NCBI GenBank assembly: GCA_018266435.1
Contig: JAFEAL010000007.1
Location: 37,767-90,135 of the forward strand
Length of the DNA stretch: 52,369 nucleotides
Direction: 5' to 3'
From: Bacteroidota bacterium
Lineage (GTDB): Bacteria; Bacteroidota; Bacteroidia; Cytophagales; Cyclobacteriaceae
The notes below the pieces were generated by a model. That model ran no database searches. It had not been told where the DNA came from and was given only the letters and a program-made list of their open reading frames with translations. Below, piece by piece: positions 35,756 through 44,761 of this stretch (positions are counted from its first letter, which is position 1; each line of letters starts with the position of its first letter). A program made the position numbers and the translations under genes.

Positions 35756-37615
35756 GTGAATTACTTATCAGCTGAAAATCTCTCCAAATCCTATAACGAC
35801 CGCTGGTTGTTTCAAGACTTAACAATCGGCATCTCGCAGGGAGACAAAATCGCGCTCGTTGGCGAAAATGGCGTGGGTAAATCCACGCTGCTCAAACTAC
35901 TGATTGGACAAGAACCCTCCGACAGCGGAAAAATCAGTGTGCGTGATGGCGTGCGCATAGGCGACCTGGTGCAGCAACCCCATGCTCCGGGGCATCTCAC
36001 GGTAAAAGACATTTTGTTTGATGAAAAAAATAAAATTGCAGCTGTTGTTAAAGAATATGAGTCAGTAATACATGACCCCGGCACTTCTCCTGAAAAAATG
36101 CAAACCATACTGGAAAAAATGGAAGAAAACAATGCCTGGGAATACGACTCACTTGTGCACGAAGTAACCAGCAAACTGGGCATTACCAATCTTGAGCAGC
36201 GGTTTGAAGAACTCTCGGGCGGGCAACGCAAGCGCACATTTTTAGCCCAGATGCTCCTCACCTCGCCCGATCTGCTGATTATGGATGAACCCACCAACCA
36301 CCTGGATTTAGAGGCAATCGAATGGCTGGAGAATTACTTGTCAGGACAGAACATTACGCTATTAATGGTTACGCACGACCGTTATTTTCTTGATAACGTA
36401 GCCAACCTGATTATTGAAATCGATCGGGGGAAATTATATACCTACCGCGGCAACTACGCATACTTTCTGGAAAAAAAATCGGCTCGCGAAGACATGTTGA
36501 AAACTGAAGTAGCCAAGGCCCGTAACCTGATGAAAAAAGAATTGGAGTGGATGCGCAAGCAACCCAAAGCTCGTGGCACCAAAGCTAAGTATCGCATTGA
36601 AGCATTTTATGAATTGCAGGAAAAGGCATCTGTTAATTTAAAAAAAGACAAACTTGAGCTTGACATTCAGGAACGGAGACAGGGAGGAAAAATCTTAGAA
36701 CTGCACCATGTTTCAAAAAATTATGGCACTCAAAAAATGGTTGATAATTTTTCATACATCTTCAAAAAAAATGATCGCATCGGCGTAGTGGGCAAAAATG
36801 GTATTGGCAAATCTACATTCCTCGATTTGCTCATTGGCAAAAAACCCGATGCAGGAGAAATCATTCCGGGTATAACCACTAAAATCGGCTACTTCACTCA
36901 AGAAGCAGCAAGCCTTAACCCTGCCCACCGGGTCATAGAAGAAGTGAAAACCATTGCAGAGTATATTACGCTGGCCGATGGCAGTCAAGTATCCGCCTCC
37001 AAATTTCTTGACTTGTTTTTATTCCCTCCGGAAAAGCAATACACATTTGTTGAAAAACTAAGTGGTGGAGAAAAAAAGCGCCTGCAATTGTTAAAAGTGT
37101 TAGTAACCAACCCTAATTTTTTAATCTTAGATGAACCCACCAATGATTTTGATATTGATACCCTCAATGTGCTCGAAGATTTTCTGGAAAAGTTTAACGG
37201 ATGTTTAGTACTCGTTTCACACGATCGCTATTTCATGGATCATTTGGTCAACCAGCTTTTTGTGTTTGAAGGTGACGGAAAGGTCAGGTTGTTTAACGGA
37301 AATTATTCTGATTACCGCTCATGGTTGGAAGAGACGGAACTATCAGCCACTACCCTAAAGAAAGAAAAACCAGAACCCGTTAAAGAAATTAAAAACAGTC
37401 AGAATAAAATTACTTTCAAAGAGAAACAGGAGTATGAAAAATTAACCTCTGAAATCGAAATTCTTGAAACAAAAAAAAACGAACTGACAGCGCAACTCAA
37501 TTCAGGTAGTACTGATCATCTAAAGCTAACTGAAATTGCACAACACATTGAGGCTGTAACCCATGAAATTGAAGTCAAAACAAACCGGTGGCTGCAATTA
37601 GCCAGCCTGATTTGA
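35756..37615 (+). CDS. ABC-F family ATPase
   Basis: A 619-residue protein with two ABC domains and no membrane helices. First domain: Walker A GENGVGKST, signature LSGGQRKR, Walker B LLIMDEPTNHLD. Second: GKNGIGKST, LSGGEKKR, FLILDEPTNDFD. A charged linker (MKKELEWMRKQPKARGTKAKYR) between domains carries the Uup-like RxPxAR motif and a C-terminal coiled coil (about 555-610) follows, as in Uup/YdiF types that act on the ribosome or DNA. GTG start. No resistance gene context, so a housekeeping ribosome role is more likely than antibiotic protection. Confidence 0.93.
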   Translation: MNYLSAENLSKSYNDRWLFQDLTIGISQGDKIALVGENGVGKSTLLKLLIGQEPSDSGKISVRDGVRIGDLVQQPHAPGHLTVKDILFDEKNKIAAVVKEYESVIHDPGTSPEKMQTILEKMEENNAWEYDSLVHEVTSKLGITNLEQRFEELSGGQRKRTFLAQMLLTSPDLLIMDEPTNHLDLEAIEWLENYLSGQNITLLMVTHDRYFLDNVANLIIEIDRGKLYTYRGNYAYFLEKKSAREDMLKTEVAKARNLMKKELEWMRKQPKARGTKAKYRIEAFYELQEKASVNLKKDKLELDIQERRQGGKILELHHVSKNYGTQKMVDNFSYIFKKNDRIGVVGKNGIGKSTFLDLLIGKKPDAGEIIPGITTKIGYFTQEAASLNPAHRVIEEVKTIAEYITLADGSQVSASKFLDLFLFPPEKQYTFVEKLSGGEKKRLQLLKVLVTNPNFLILDEPTNDFDIDTLNVLEDFLEKFNGCLVLVSHDRYFMDHLVNQLFVFEGDGKVRLFNGNYSDYRSWLEETELSATTLKKEKPEPVKEIKNSQNKITFKEKQEYEKLTSEIEILETKKNELTAQLNSGSTDHLKLTEIAQHIEAVTHEIEVKTNRWLQLASLI

Positions 37616-37681
37616 AATTTTTTATTAATTAATTAAACTAAACCGCCTATCCTTTCGTCTAAGTCAGAAATTGGACGGATT

Positions 37682-37834
37682 ATGGTACGTTTACATAAAA
37701 AAGAGCAGGTATCAGCCAAACCGGATTGGGCCGCTTTCTACCAACAAAATTTTTTATTAGCCATTCGCAACTGGGAACTAAACCGACAAGAAGATCAGCT
37801 AAGCAAACTCAAGGCCGTTGTTATCAGAAAATAG
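37682..37834 (+). CDS. Possible 50-residue protein
   Basis: A short ORF, MVRLHKKEQVSAKPDWAAFY to KLKAVVIRK, in the gap between the ABC-F gene and the convergent GIN-domain gene. Composition is protein-like, with a plausible amphipathic helix (NFLLAIRNWELNRQEDQLSKL). It ends 12 bases before the other gene's stop. I see no consensus promoter, so it may be read from the ABC-F transcript. Function unknown. Confidence 0.45.
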   Translation: MVRLHKKEQVSAKPDWAAFYQQNFLLAIRNWELNRQEDQLSKLKAVVIRK

Positions 37835-37846
37835 TTTTTGGAGTTC

Positions 37847-38530
37847 TCAGTTCGATTTTTTTACTGACCCGCCACTACTGGACTGTGTGTTGGTTTTATT
37901 CGGGTTGCCCCGGTAACGAATATCACCGCCACTGCTGGCGCGGGCTTCAAGTTCTTTCGAAACAAACAATTTAATATCAGCCCCACTGCTGCAGCGGGCA
38001 TTGACTGCTTCACTTTCTAAACGATAGGTATCCACATCTCCTGCGCTGCTCGCCTCAATTTCCAAATTAGTGGCTTTCCCCTCCAGCACCACCTCGCCCG
38101 CACTCGAAACATCTACCATGACTGAGGTAGCCTCAATTGAAATTTCTACATTGGCCGCACTCGAAACATTGATATCAAGGTTGCTGGTTTTGACCGTGCC
38201 CTCAGAAAAAACGCTGGAAGCTGAACTGGCTGAAATTTTTTCCAGGGTTACATAAGTAACATACACCTTTACATCCACTTTATTCCAAAAATTTCTGCCA
38301 TCACGCATTTTTATACGCAAGGAAGACCCTTCTACATCCGTTATCACATCTGAAACTTTTCCGTCCTTTACCTCCACACGCACACCTTCTTTATCACCCT
38401 TTTTGAGGTAGGTATCAATTGCTTGCGATACTTTTATGGAACGAAAAGAACTCAGGCTTCGGGTTTCTGTTTGCTGAGCAAACGAACTGAAAGCTATCAA
38501 CCAAACTAAACCAATCAATAGATTCTTCAT
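37847..38530 (-). CDS. Head-GIN domain (DUF2807) secreted protein
   Basis: A 227-residue exported protein; signal peptide ends near SFAQQ (residue 20). The mature part is a ladder of short repeated turns: VSSAANVEI, VDVSSAGEVVLEG, EASSAGDVDTY, CSSGADIKLF, ASSGGDIRYRG. This is the right-handed beta-helix pattern of the head-GIN/DUF2807 family. Partners and function are not known; Bacteroidota carry many copies. It ends in a polar Asn/Ser/Lys tail (NKTNTQSSSGGSVKKSN). Confidence 0.9.
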   Translation of the reverse strand: MKNLLIGLVWLIAFSSFAQQTETRSLSSFRSIKVSQAIDTYLKKGDKEGVRVEVKDGKVSDVITDVEGSSLRIKMRDGRNFWNKVDVKVYVTYVTLEKISASSASSVFSEGTVKTSNLDINVSSAANVEISIEATSVMVDVSSAGEVVLEGKATNLEIEASSAGDVDTYRLESEAVNARCSSGADIKLFVSKELEARASSGGDIRYRGNPNKTNTQSSSGGSVKKSN

Positions 38531-38679
38531 AACTCGTACATCAATTTCACAAAAGACAGCACTTATACCATAAGGTTGCTTACCAGGAGATTATTTTTTT
38601 TAGTGGCAATGGAAATAAATTTTTTTTATCTAAATTTCGATACCTATTTAACCAATTAATCTGTAAATATTATAACATC

Positions 38680-39072
38680 ATGATAAAAGAACAACTCAAC
38701 GTACTTATTAATCTGGCCGCCAGTGACAATACTGTAGCCGATAAAGAGGCTAAAGTAATACACATAATTGCCAAGGCCAATGGCATCTCTAAAGAAGAAG
38801 TGGATAGTATGCTTAAAAAACCTCAGCCTATTGGCGATCTTTCTTCTTTCTCTGAAGACCAAAAATTTGAAAATCTGTACCACTTGATTCAGTTAATGAA
38901 AAGCGATGGACAGGTATTCAAGAGCGAAATTCATTTTTGTGAACAAGTAGCTGAAAAATTGGGGTATAAAAAAGGAGTGGTGGCTGAGCTTTCTTCCCGA
39001 ATTTATAGTGATCCGACCATCACATCTGACAGAAAATTGCTGATGGACAGGGCTCACAAGTTTTTGAAATAG
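38680..39072 (+). CDS. TerB-like protein
   Basis: A 130-residue all-helical protein: LINLAASDNTVADKEAKVIHIIAKANGI and KSDGQVFKSEIHFCEQVAEKLGY carry the paired acidic helix pattern of the tellurite-resistance TerB/DjlA-like domain. In Ter clusters it binds metal ions; here it is a lone gene with no ter neighbours, so 'TerB-like' is a fold call, not a claim of tellurite resistance. It ends at a hairpin shared with the sulfatase gene. Confidence 0.85.
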   Translation: MIKEQLNVLINLAASDNTVADKEAKVIHIIAKANGISKEEVDSMLKKPQPIGDLSSFSEDQKFENLYHLIQLMKSDGQVFKSEIHFCEQVAEKLGYKKGVVAELSSRIYSDPTITSDRKLLMDRAHKFLK

Positions 39073-39092
39073 TCGGTTGGTCTTTTCAATAT

Positions 39093-39120
39093 AAATGCTG
39101 CACTTGGGGTAGCATTTTTT
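39093..39120 (+). terminator. Intrinsic terminator after the TerB-like gene
   Basis: Stem AAATGCT (39093-39099) with AGCATTT (39111-39117), 11-base loop, then a T run up to the convergent sulfatase gene's stop codon. Confidence 0.65.
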
Positions 39121-41107
39121 ATTTCATCGTGTGTAATTTTTGAAGTTGGCTGCCTTCAATTGTTAATGAGTTATCCACCATTCGGTTATTGTATTGCTGT
39201 ACAAATGCTTTCAGATAGTTCTCCATTGACTTTACGGTATCAGGCAACTGCAAAATCAAATTATTTTTCAGAAACCGGTCGGTCTTAAAAGTATAAAGTG
39301 CCTTGGGTTTATTCCCGTCAAACTGAAAAAGATAATCTCCTCGAAAAAGTTGATAAGTATTATCCAGATAATTGACGGCAACTTGTCTGCCGTTTCCGGC
39401 AAAGACATTTTGCCCAAATGCCAAATACGGTTTGGGGTAATGTAGGTGGCCCAATACTGACGGCATAATATCAATCTGTTGAATGATTTCATCCTTCATG
39501 CTTCTCCCCCCTTCACCGGGTTTATAAAAGAAAATGGGAATGGAAAAATAACCCCAGGCCGAGTTGTATTCCGGTAACTGAATTTCAGCCGAAGCATGAT
39601 CGGCCGAGATAACAAATAAGGTATGTTCAAACCAAGGCATTTTCCTGGCTTTGTTAAAAAACTTACGAAGAGAATAATCGGTATACTCTATGGTGCGATG
39701 TACCAGCTTGGGTCCCCCTTTAAACTTATTTTCATAACCCTCGGGCAGTTGATATGGGTGGTGCGATGACACCGTAAACAAGGTTGTAAAGAACGGTTGA
39801 GGGAAGGTGTTCATTTTTTCAGCAAAAAACTGGAGAAAGGGCTCGTCCCATATTCCCCAAATGCCATCAAAATCATTATCATTGTTGTATTCGGTTTTTC
39901 CAAAATAATGATCAAAGCCTGCCATGTTAGCAAAAGCATCAAAACCCATTGAGCCATTTGGAGCACCATGAAAAAAAGCTGTGTAATAACCCTCGGGTTT
40001 AAGCAAGCTGGCCAAGCTGTTGATTTTATCTCCGGAGTAGTGTGACAAAATATAGGGCACCTCAATGGATGGGATACTACATACTACCGATGGCATGGCA
40101 TCAATCGACTTGCGGCCATTAGCCAGTGAATACTGAAAAGCATAACTAACCCCAATAAGCGAATCAAGAAAAGGCGTATATCCTTTGTATGCTCCGGCCA
40201 TCATGTCTTTGTTGTATACCCCAACAAATTCTTTAGAAAAACTTTCTAAAATGAGAATTACCACATTCTCTTTTTTGAATTGACCTGTATCAGATAAACT
40301 ACGGATAGGATCAAAAGTCTTACGTAAATTTTCATCTGAAGTAAAATAATTTACTTTTTTTATCACATTGGCTTTGGCCGTTCGCATAAGTGCAAAAGGT
40401 GTGTTTAGAACCAGTGCTATTTCATTGGGTGTTTCAGCATAAGCAGCTGCATTGCTCAGCGTAATCGGGCGGGTGCTTCCCCTAAACCCACCTCTCGCTC
40501 CGCCCACAAAAAGATAAATACTTAGCAACATTGCCAAAATACCAACCCCATAAAAAGATAGGCGGTTTTTAAGCTGGGGGCCAGAGTAGGTTATCTTCTT
40601 AAATCCGGCATAAAGCAACACCACCAGAACTACCCAAAACAATGTGGCATACCAATAATCTAAAACGAATTGAAACCCAAGCTTAAAGAGATTGCCTTCA
40701 TTCTTAAATTGATCAATCACGCTTAACGTTGTTCTGCGCAACGTAAAGCGGTAATAAATAAAATCAGATGTGTTAATAGCAAAAGCAATGGAGTTGACAA
40801 TCAAAAAAATCCATTTCAATGTTTTTTGATATCCCGGATGAAACCGTATGGACAGAGGAACAATCATCAACAAGATAAAAAGCGAATTGGAATAAAGCGT
40901 AGCCGAAAGATCAAAGCGGAGACCACCCGCCATGATGGTGAGCATTCGGCTGGCGTTCATAGCAGGGAAAAAAGGGGTATTAAAAAAATAAAAGGCAACC
41001 CGGCTTACTGAATACAACAGCAACACCAACAGCAGACTTAAAATAAGAGCCACATAAATATTCCCCCTCCAGTTCAAGCCTTTCCAATATTTTTTTATGT
41101 TGTCCAT
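39119..41107 (-). CDS. LTA-synthase-like membrane sulfatase
   Basis: A 662-residue protein: about five membrane helices in the first 220 residues, then a periplasmic alkaline-phosphatase/sulfatase fold. Metal and catalytic landmarks: VILILESFSKEF (Glu), ANGRKSIDAMPSV (a Ser where LtaS has its Thr nucleophile), SSHHPYQLPEGYENKF, and SADHA near residue 505. Gram-negative bacteria have no lipoteichoic acid, so it more likely moves phosphoglycerol or phosphoethanolamine onto surface lipids or glycans. The nucleophile call is inferred from position. Confidence 0.9.
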   Translation of the reverse strand: MDNIKKYWKGLNWRGNIYVALILSLLLVLLLYSVSRVAFYFFNTPFFPAMNASRMLTIMAGGLRFDLSATLYSNSLFILLMIVPLSIRFHPGYQKTLKWIFLIVNSIAFAINTSDFIYYRFTLRRTTLSVIDQFKNEGNLFKLGFQFVLDYWYATLFWVVLVVLLYAGFKKITYSGPQLKNRLSFYGVGILAMLLSIYLFVGGARGGFRGSTRPITLSNAAAYAETPNEIALVLNTPFALMRTAKANVIKKVNYFTSDENLRKTFDPIRSLSDTGQFKKENVVILILESFSKEFVGVYNKDMMAGAYKGYTPFLDSLIGVSYAFQYSLANGRKSIDAMPSVVCSIPSIEVPYILSHYSGDKINSLASLLKPEGYYTAFFHGAPNGSMGFDAFANMAGFDHYFGKTEYNNDNDFDGIWGIWDEPFLQFFAEKMNTFPQPFFTTLFTVSSHHPYQLPEGYENKFKGGPKLVHRTIEYTDYSLRKFFNKARKMPWFEHTLFVISADHASAEIQLPEYNSAWGYFSIPIFFYKPGEGGRSMKDEIIQQIDIMPSVLGHLHYPKPYLAFGQNVFAGNGRQVAVNYLDNTYQLFRGDYLFQFDGNKPKALYTFKTDRFLKNNLILQLPDTVKSMENYLKAFVQQYNNRMVDNSLTIEGSQLQKLHTMK

Positions 41108-41126
41108 CGTTATTTTAAAGTAGCTA

Positions 41127-41134
41127 CAAAAATA
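41127..41134 (-). promoter_or_regulatory. -7 box (TATTTTTG) for the sulfatase gene
   Basis: Exact TAnnTTTG match on the minus strand, 19 bases upstream of the ATG. The -33 region is a T run rather than TTTG. Confidence 0.5.
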
Positions 41135-41242
41135 AGTTATTCATTGAGTAAAAATCTTAGATTTGTATTTGGCAGACTGATAATGTGAGGGTTATAGGTA
41201 TTTTTTGAATTCAAAGAATTAACACCAACAGAGCCTAAACTG

Positions 41243-42169
41243 ATGCGATACTTTCTAATTCCTTGTCTTATACTTATTTACGGTACCTCATTTTCCCAAG
41301 AAGTTGAATCTTTTGGTGTATTTGGTGGCTTTAATATCCCATTTACTATAGATCAGGGGCTGAAAAACGACCCCCGCTATTTTGGTCGTTTCACAATTCG
41401 GGGTACCCCCGTTGGCTTTTCATATGGCTATGATAAGGTAGGTTACGGGTTTCTATTTACTCCCAACTACATGCAGATAGGTCAGAAATTTACTATCGTA
41501 AACTATGCGGGGGGCACTGTGGGTACACGCGATGTACAAATGAATTATTTTTCACTGCCTGTTGCGCTGCGTTTGCATGTAAACGATGTAGCCTTCTTTC
41601 GTTTAAGCATCGTGGCTGCGTTAAATTTCAGTTATCTTTTAAAAGGGCAAGAAACTCTTACTATCAATGCAGTGCCCAGTGCACTCAAACTGACTTATCC
41701 CCCTGGGGTAAGTGTGCCCCAAAATCCGGATTATGAAGTCTCTTACGATGGCGTGGTCGTTCCAAATATGAATAATAGCGTTTATGTTTCCAATGACAAG
41801 TTTTCGCACTTTCAGGTCTTTGCCGGAGTTGGATTTCACTCTGACTTTGACATCAGCGAGAACTGGAGCATCAACTTCGATGGACGTGCCAACTTCGGAA
41901 TATTCGATCCTCGGTCAACAAGCTATATCAATCAATTAAAAAACCCGAGCGCATCAACTCCTGATGCGAACGGCCACCCGGGAGCTCCTGATCTATACGG
42001 CCAACGAAGAGATATCTATTTGTCGGCTACCTTCGGCATCTCGCGCATTTTTCAGTTCAAAGCAAAATTCAGGGAGAAAAAAAGCACTCCGCTTAAACAC
42101 ACACGACCGCAGGTTCAATCTCTATCTAAAACCAAAATACAAACTAAAGCTAAAAAGAAAAAGAAATAA
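41243..42169 (+). CDS. Outer-membrane beta-barrel protein with lysine-rich tail
   Basis: A 308-residue exported protein, signal peptide ending near SFSQ (residue 19). Mature strands such as FGVFGGFNIPF, YGYDKVGYGFLF, QMNYFSLPVALRLHV and IYLSATFGISRIFQFKAKF are typical of PorT-like or other barrel proteins in the phylum. The last strand is followed by about 30 polar residues ending TKAKKKKK, which is unlike the usual aromatic final residue of barrel proteins. Function unknown. Terminated by a hairpin shared with the convergent lipoprotein gene. Confidence 0.85.
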   Translation: MRYFLIPCLILIYGTSFSQEVESFGVFGGFNIPFTIDQGLKNDPRYFGRFTIRGTPVGFSYGYDKVGYGFLFTPNYMQIGQKFTIVNYAGGTVGTRDVQMNYFSLPVALRLHVNDVAFFRLSIVAALNFSYLLKGQETLTINAVPSALKLTYPPGVSVPQNPDYEVSYDGVVVPNMNNSVYVSNDKFSHFQVFAGVGFHSDFDISENWSINFDGRANFGIFDPRSTSYINQLKNPSASTPDANGHPGAPDLYGQRRDIYLSATFGISRIFQFKAKFREKKSTPLKHTRPQVQSLSKTKIQTKAKKKKK

Positions 42170-42171
42170 AA

Positions 42172-42195
42172 AATCCCAACCAACCGGCTGGGATT
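42172..42195. terminator. Bidirectional intrinsic terminator
   Basis: Stem AATCCCA/TGGGATT (42172-42178 with 42189-42195), extended inward by CC/GG past one mismatch, loop AACC. It lies between two convergent stops. Confidence 0.75.
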
Positions 42196-42217
42196 CACTT
42201 CGAATGCTATTTTTCTG

Positions 42218-42799
42218 TTAATGTGCGCCATTCTTTTGGGCAGCCATTTTATCCATTTCTTTATTAAAGGTGTCTTTGAATTTTTCGTAATCGTAATCCA
42301 CTTTTAATTTGTCATCTTGCGAGAGACGATTGTTATATTCTTTTACCAAATCATCGGCCGATAATTCAATGGCAATATAGGTTTTGTAATTGCCGTCTTT
42401 AGTTTGAACCAATTTTTCACAGATGGTTCGAACCCCCTGAAGAGTTTGATCTACTACCTCGCGATTCAGGCTCTCAAATTTTTGTTCCAACTGTTCTTTC
42501 TTATCCATTGACGTAGAGTTGGTATAATTATCCGTAACGGTCTTTACCGTTGTTTGAATAGATTGCGCCAGTTCATTACGTGCATTGGTCAAGGCCTTCT
42601 TTTTAGACGTAACCTGATCCATGCTTTCGCCAATAGAATTAGCGCGGAATACCTTGTTGGTTGTAAAGAAATCAGGGCCGGAACAAGGTACTACCACCTC
42701 TTTTTCACCATCAGGCATTTTTTGCTTGGATTTACACCCTCCGATTAATGCAGCCGCAAAAGCAACCGCAGCTATGGAATAAATACTGATTTTTTTCAT
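42218..42799 (-). CDS. LPP20-like lipoprotein, short
   Basis: About 193 residues from ATG 42799 (MKKISIYS); the frame upstream adds ten residues that break the signal. Lipobox IGGC gives Cys22. The mature part matches the LPP20 helix-strand pattern: SKKKALTNARNELAQSIQTTVKTV, then TLQGVRTICEKLVQTKDGNYKTYIAIELSADDLVKEY. A charged helix ends it. A larger LPP20-type gene lies about 100 bases upstream on the same strand, so the two may be cotranscribed. Function unknown. Confidence 0.75.
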   Translation of the reverse strand: MKKISIYSIAAVAFAAALIGGCKSKQKMPDGEKEVVVPCSGPDFFTTNKVFRANSIGESMDQVTSKKKALTNARNELAQSIQTTVKTVTDNYTNSTSMDKKEQLEQKFESLNREVVDQTLQGVRTICEKLVQTKDGNYKTYIAIELSADDLVKEYNNRLSQDDKLKVDYDYEKFKDTFNKEMDKMAAQKNGAH

Positions 42800-42899
42800 A
42801 TCAAATTGGGTTATTAATTTGGTTTTCAATTTACAACAAAAACAAGTTTTATGCCGAAATATTATTGCTTAGACTTTATTTAAAAAGGATGGTTTAAAT

Positions 42900-44291
42900 T
42901 TATTGTAAAATTGCATTGAGCATTTCAGGCAAAGTGGTTGAATCCAGGTTCTGCAATAGTTTATTATAAGCATCCTGGCTACTGCGTTCATAATCCAAAC
43001 TATACCCTTTTACTCGGTCTAGTGTAGTGGCGTAAATTTCTTTATTGTCTTTAACGGAAGAAACGCGGATAACGGATGTAGCATAGGTGATATAAATGCT
43101 TCCGGATACTACTCCTTTTTCTGAATTTGAATTGATATCTACAGCCAATTCCGCCTTGTTCTTATTGTCGGTAAACTCAAATCCTGCTGTTGCCAAAAAA
43201 TTTTTTACTTTATCGGCCACTTGCTGATTAGTTTTGTCAACTCCCAGTTTTTTTTCTACGGCCGAGAGGTAAACCAAAGGCCTTAGCACATTCATCACAA
43301 CAATATCCTTGGGTGGAACTATCTTTTGTGAAACTAATGAATAAATAGCTGAAGGGTTATCTCCGGCAAACTTCAGTAAATTAACCTTAACAGCCACCGT
43401 CTGCTCCAGGTCTCTCGATCCTATTTTGCTTAATAAAATTTTTACCATGCCCGTATCATCGGTTTTGTAATCAGGAAAAACATCGCCTGATCCTTTTTCA
43501 AAAGAAGCGATCAAAGGCAATCCCGAAATTGGATTTTTTGAAATTTTGTTAACTACTTTGGCTAGTATCGTTTGGCCGCTTTGGGCGACTATCCGGTTTA
43601 CCGTAAGTTGATTAGGATTCACCTTCAGTTCCATTTTGTCAAGTAATAATTGCATATCTGCAATTATTTCATTGGTTAGCAATATATCATTGCCTTCAAA
43701 CTGAATACGTAACGGCTCGGCCAAGTACTTTTCTACGGCACGAAATCCCTGGTAATAAAAGCCCAAAGCAGTAACCGGGTCATTACTTTTTTCTGATTGT
43801 CGAGCTTTGGTGAAAAAATCCAGCCCAAGCGTAACAGCATCTCGCTTCTGCTCATCTTTGATCTCTTTGTAGCGTTGTTTTGACAGCCGAAAATAAACCC
43901 AATAGTTTTTATCATCCTGCCAAACATCTACTTGTTCAAATTCTTCAATATCATCAGTAGCCTTGGTTTGGATCATCTGCTGATATTTTTCAGAAAACCC
44001 TTTACCGTCATCCAATTGATTCAATACCGAAGTGGAAGACACATTTACTTTGATACTGGAAACTAAATCTTCTAATGCACTTTTTTTGGCCTCTTGTACA
44101 TAATTGCTTTGACCATCTTTGGTGGCATGGCCAATGCCTACGTAGTACAACTCATCATCAGGTTTATTGGCCAACCAGGATGGCTGAGGGTTTTCATTTT
44201 TCTTTCCTTTTTTCTTGGAGGATTTGGTTTGAGTAGCTGCCGGAGAGCAACTAAACAAAACCACAACTGCTAAAATGAAAATGCTTCTCAC
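42900..44291 (-). CDS. LPP20-family lipoprotein, long
   Basis: About 463 residues. I place the start at GTG 44291, which gives MRSIFILAVVVLFSC with Cys15 at the lipobox; the longer frame (TTG at 44345) would put a polar stretch before the signal. A Lys-rich linker leads to the LPP20 domain: PSWLANKPDDELYYVGIGHATKDG, then EAKKSALEDLVSSIKVNVSS. Beta-rich segments follow (GQTILAKVVNKISKNPISGLPLIASFEKG), then a region near 310-440 that may bind the envelope. LPP20-type proteins often accompany LpoB and COG3014 proteins; here those are 8 kb away. Confidence 0.82.
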   Translation of the reverse strand: MRSIFILAVVVLFSCSPAATQTKSSKKKGKKNENPQPSWLANKPDDELYYVGIGHATKDGQSNYVQEAKKSALEDLVSSIKVNVSSTSVLNQLDDGKGFSEKYQQMIQTKATDDIEEFEQVDVWQDDKNYWVYFRLSKQRYKEIKDEQKRDAVTLGLDFFTKARQSEKSNDPVTALGFYYQGFRAVEKYLAEPLRIQFEGNDILLTNEIIADMQLLLDKMELKVNPNQLTVNRIVAQSGQTILAKVVNKISKNPISGLPLIASFEKGSGDVFPDYKTDDTGMVKILLSKIGSRDLEQTVAVKVNLLKFAGDNPSAIYSLVSQKIVPPKDIVVMNVLRPLVYLSAVEKKLGVDKTNQQVADKVKNFLATAGFEFTDNKNKAELAVDINSNSEKGVVSGSIYITYATSVIRVSSVKDNKEIYATTLDRVKGYSLDYERSSQDAYNKLLQNLDSTTLPEMLNAILQ

Positions 44292-44370
44292 AGAATTTTT
44301 ATTACTCTGCCAAAGATAGCGATTACCATGCCAATCAAGACTCAAAATTTGGGATTTGGCTTAAATAAAA

Positions 44371-44397
44371 TGGGCTACCTTTAAGATAGCCCACATT
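44371..44397 (-). terminator. Intrinsic terminator of the infC-rpmI-rplT operon
   Basis: Stem TGGGCTA (44371-44377) with TAGCCCA (44387-44393). On the minus strand it follows the rplT stop by about 20 bases and is followed by TTTTATTT. Confidence 0.8.
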
Positions 44398-44416
44398 AAT
44401 TTTTTCTTAAAAATGG

Positions 44417-44761
44417 TTACTTCAATTTTTTCACCACCGCCTCAAATGCTTCCGGATGGTTAGCTGCCAAATCGGCCAGAACTTTACGGTTCAAGTCAAT
44501 ACCTGCTGTTTTGATTTTACCCATAAACTCTGAATATGACATGTCATACAAGCGTGCACCGGCATTGATACGGCTGATCCACAGAGAGCGATAGTCTCTT
44601 TTCTTGGCTTTGCGGTCGCGATAGGCATAGGCGAGACCTTTCTCAACCTTGTTTTTGGCGACTGTCCAAACATTTTTTCCTCTTCCCCAATAGCCTTTGG
44701 CTAATTCAAGGGTTCGCTTGCGTCTTCTGCGCGATGCGACATTGTTTACTGAACGTGGCAT
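44417..44761 (-). CDS. rplT: Ribosomal protein L20
   Basis: A 114-residue, strongly basic protein that binds 23S rRNA early in assembly of the large subunit. N terminus [16 protein letters not shown] and core [25 protein letters not shown] fit bacterial L20. Length is usual. It follows rpmI after an unusually long, structured gap (44762-44887), and in several bacteria L20 is the repressor of this operon. Confidence 0.97.
   Translation of the reverse strand: MPRSVNNVASRRRRKRTLELAKGYWGRGKNVWTVAKNKVEKGLAYAYRDRKAKKRDYRSLWISRINAGARLYDMSYSEFMGKIKTAGIDLNRKVLADLAANHPEAFEAVVKKLK

Noticed and set aside
35756..37615. Antibiotic-resistance (ARE-type) ABC-F protein
   Set aside because: Chromosomal housekeeping context and the Uup/YdiF-like C-terminal coiled coil point to a general ribosome or DNA role.
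38680..39072. Tellurite resistance gene
   Set aside because: Only the TerB-like fold is seen; no terC, terD or terZ neighbours exist here.
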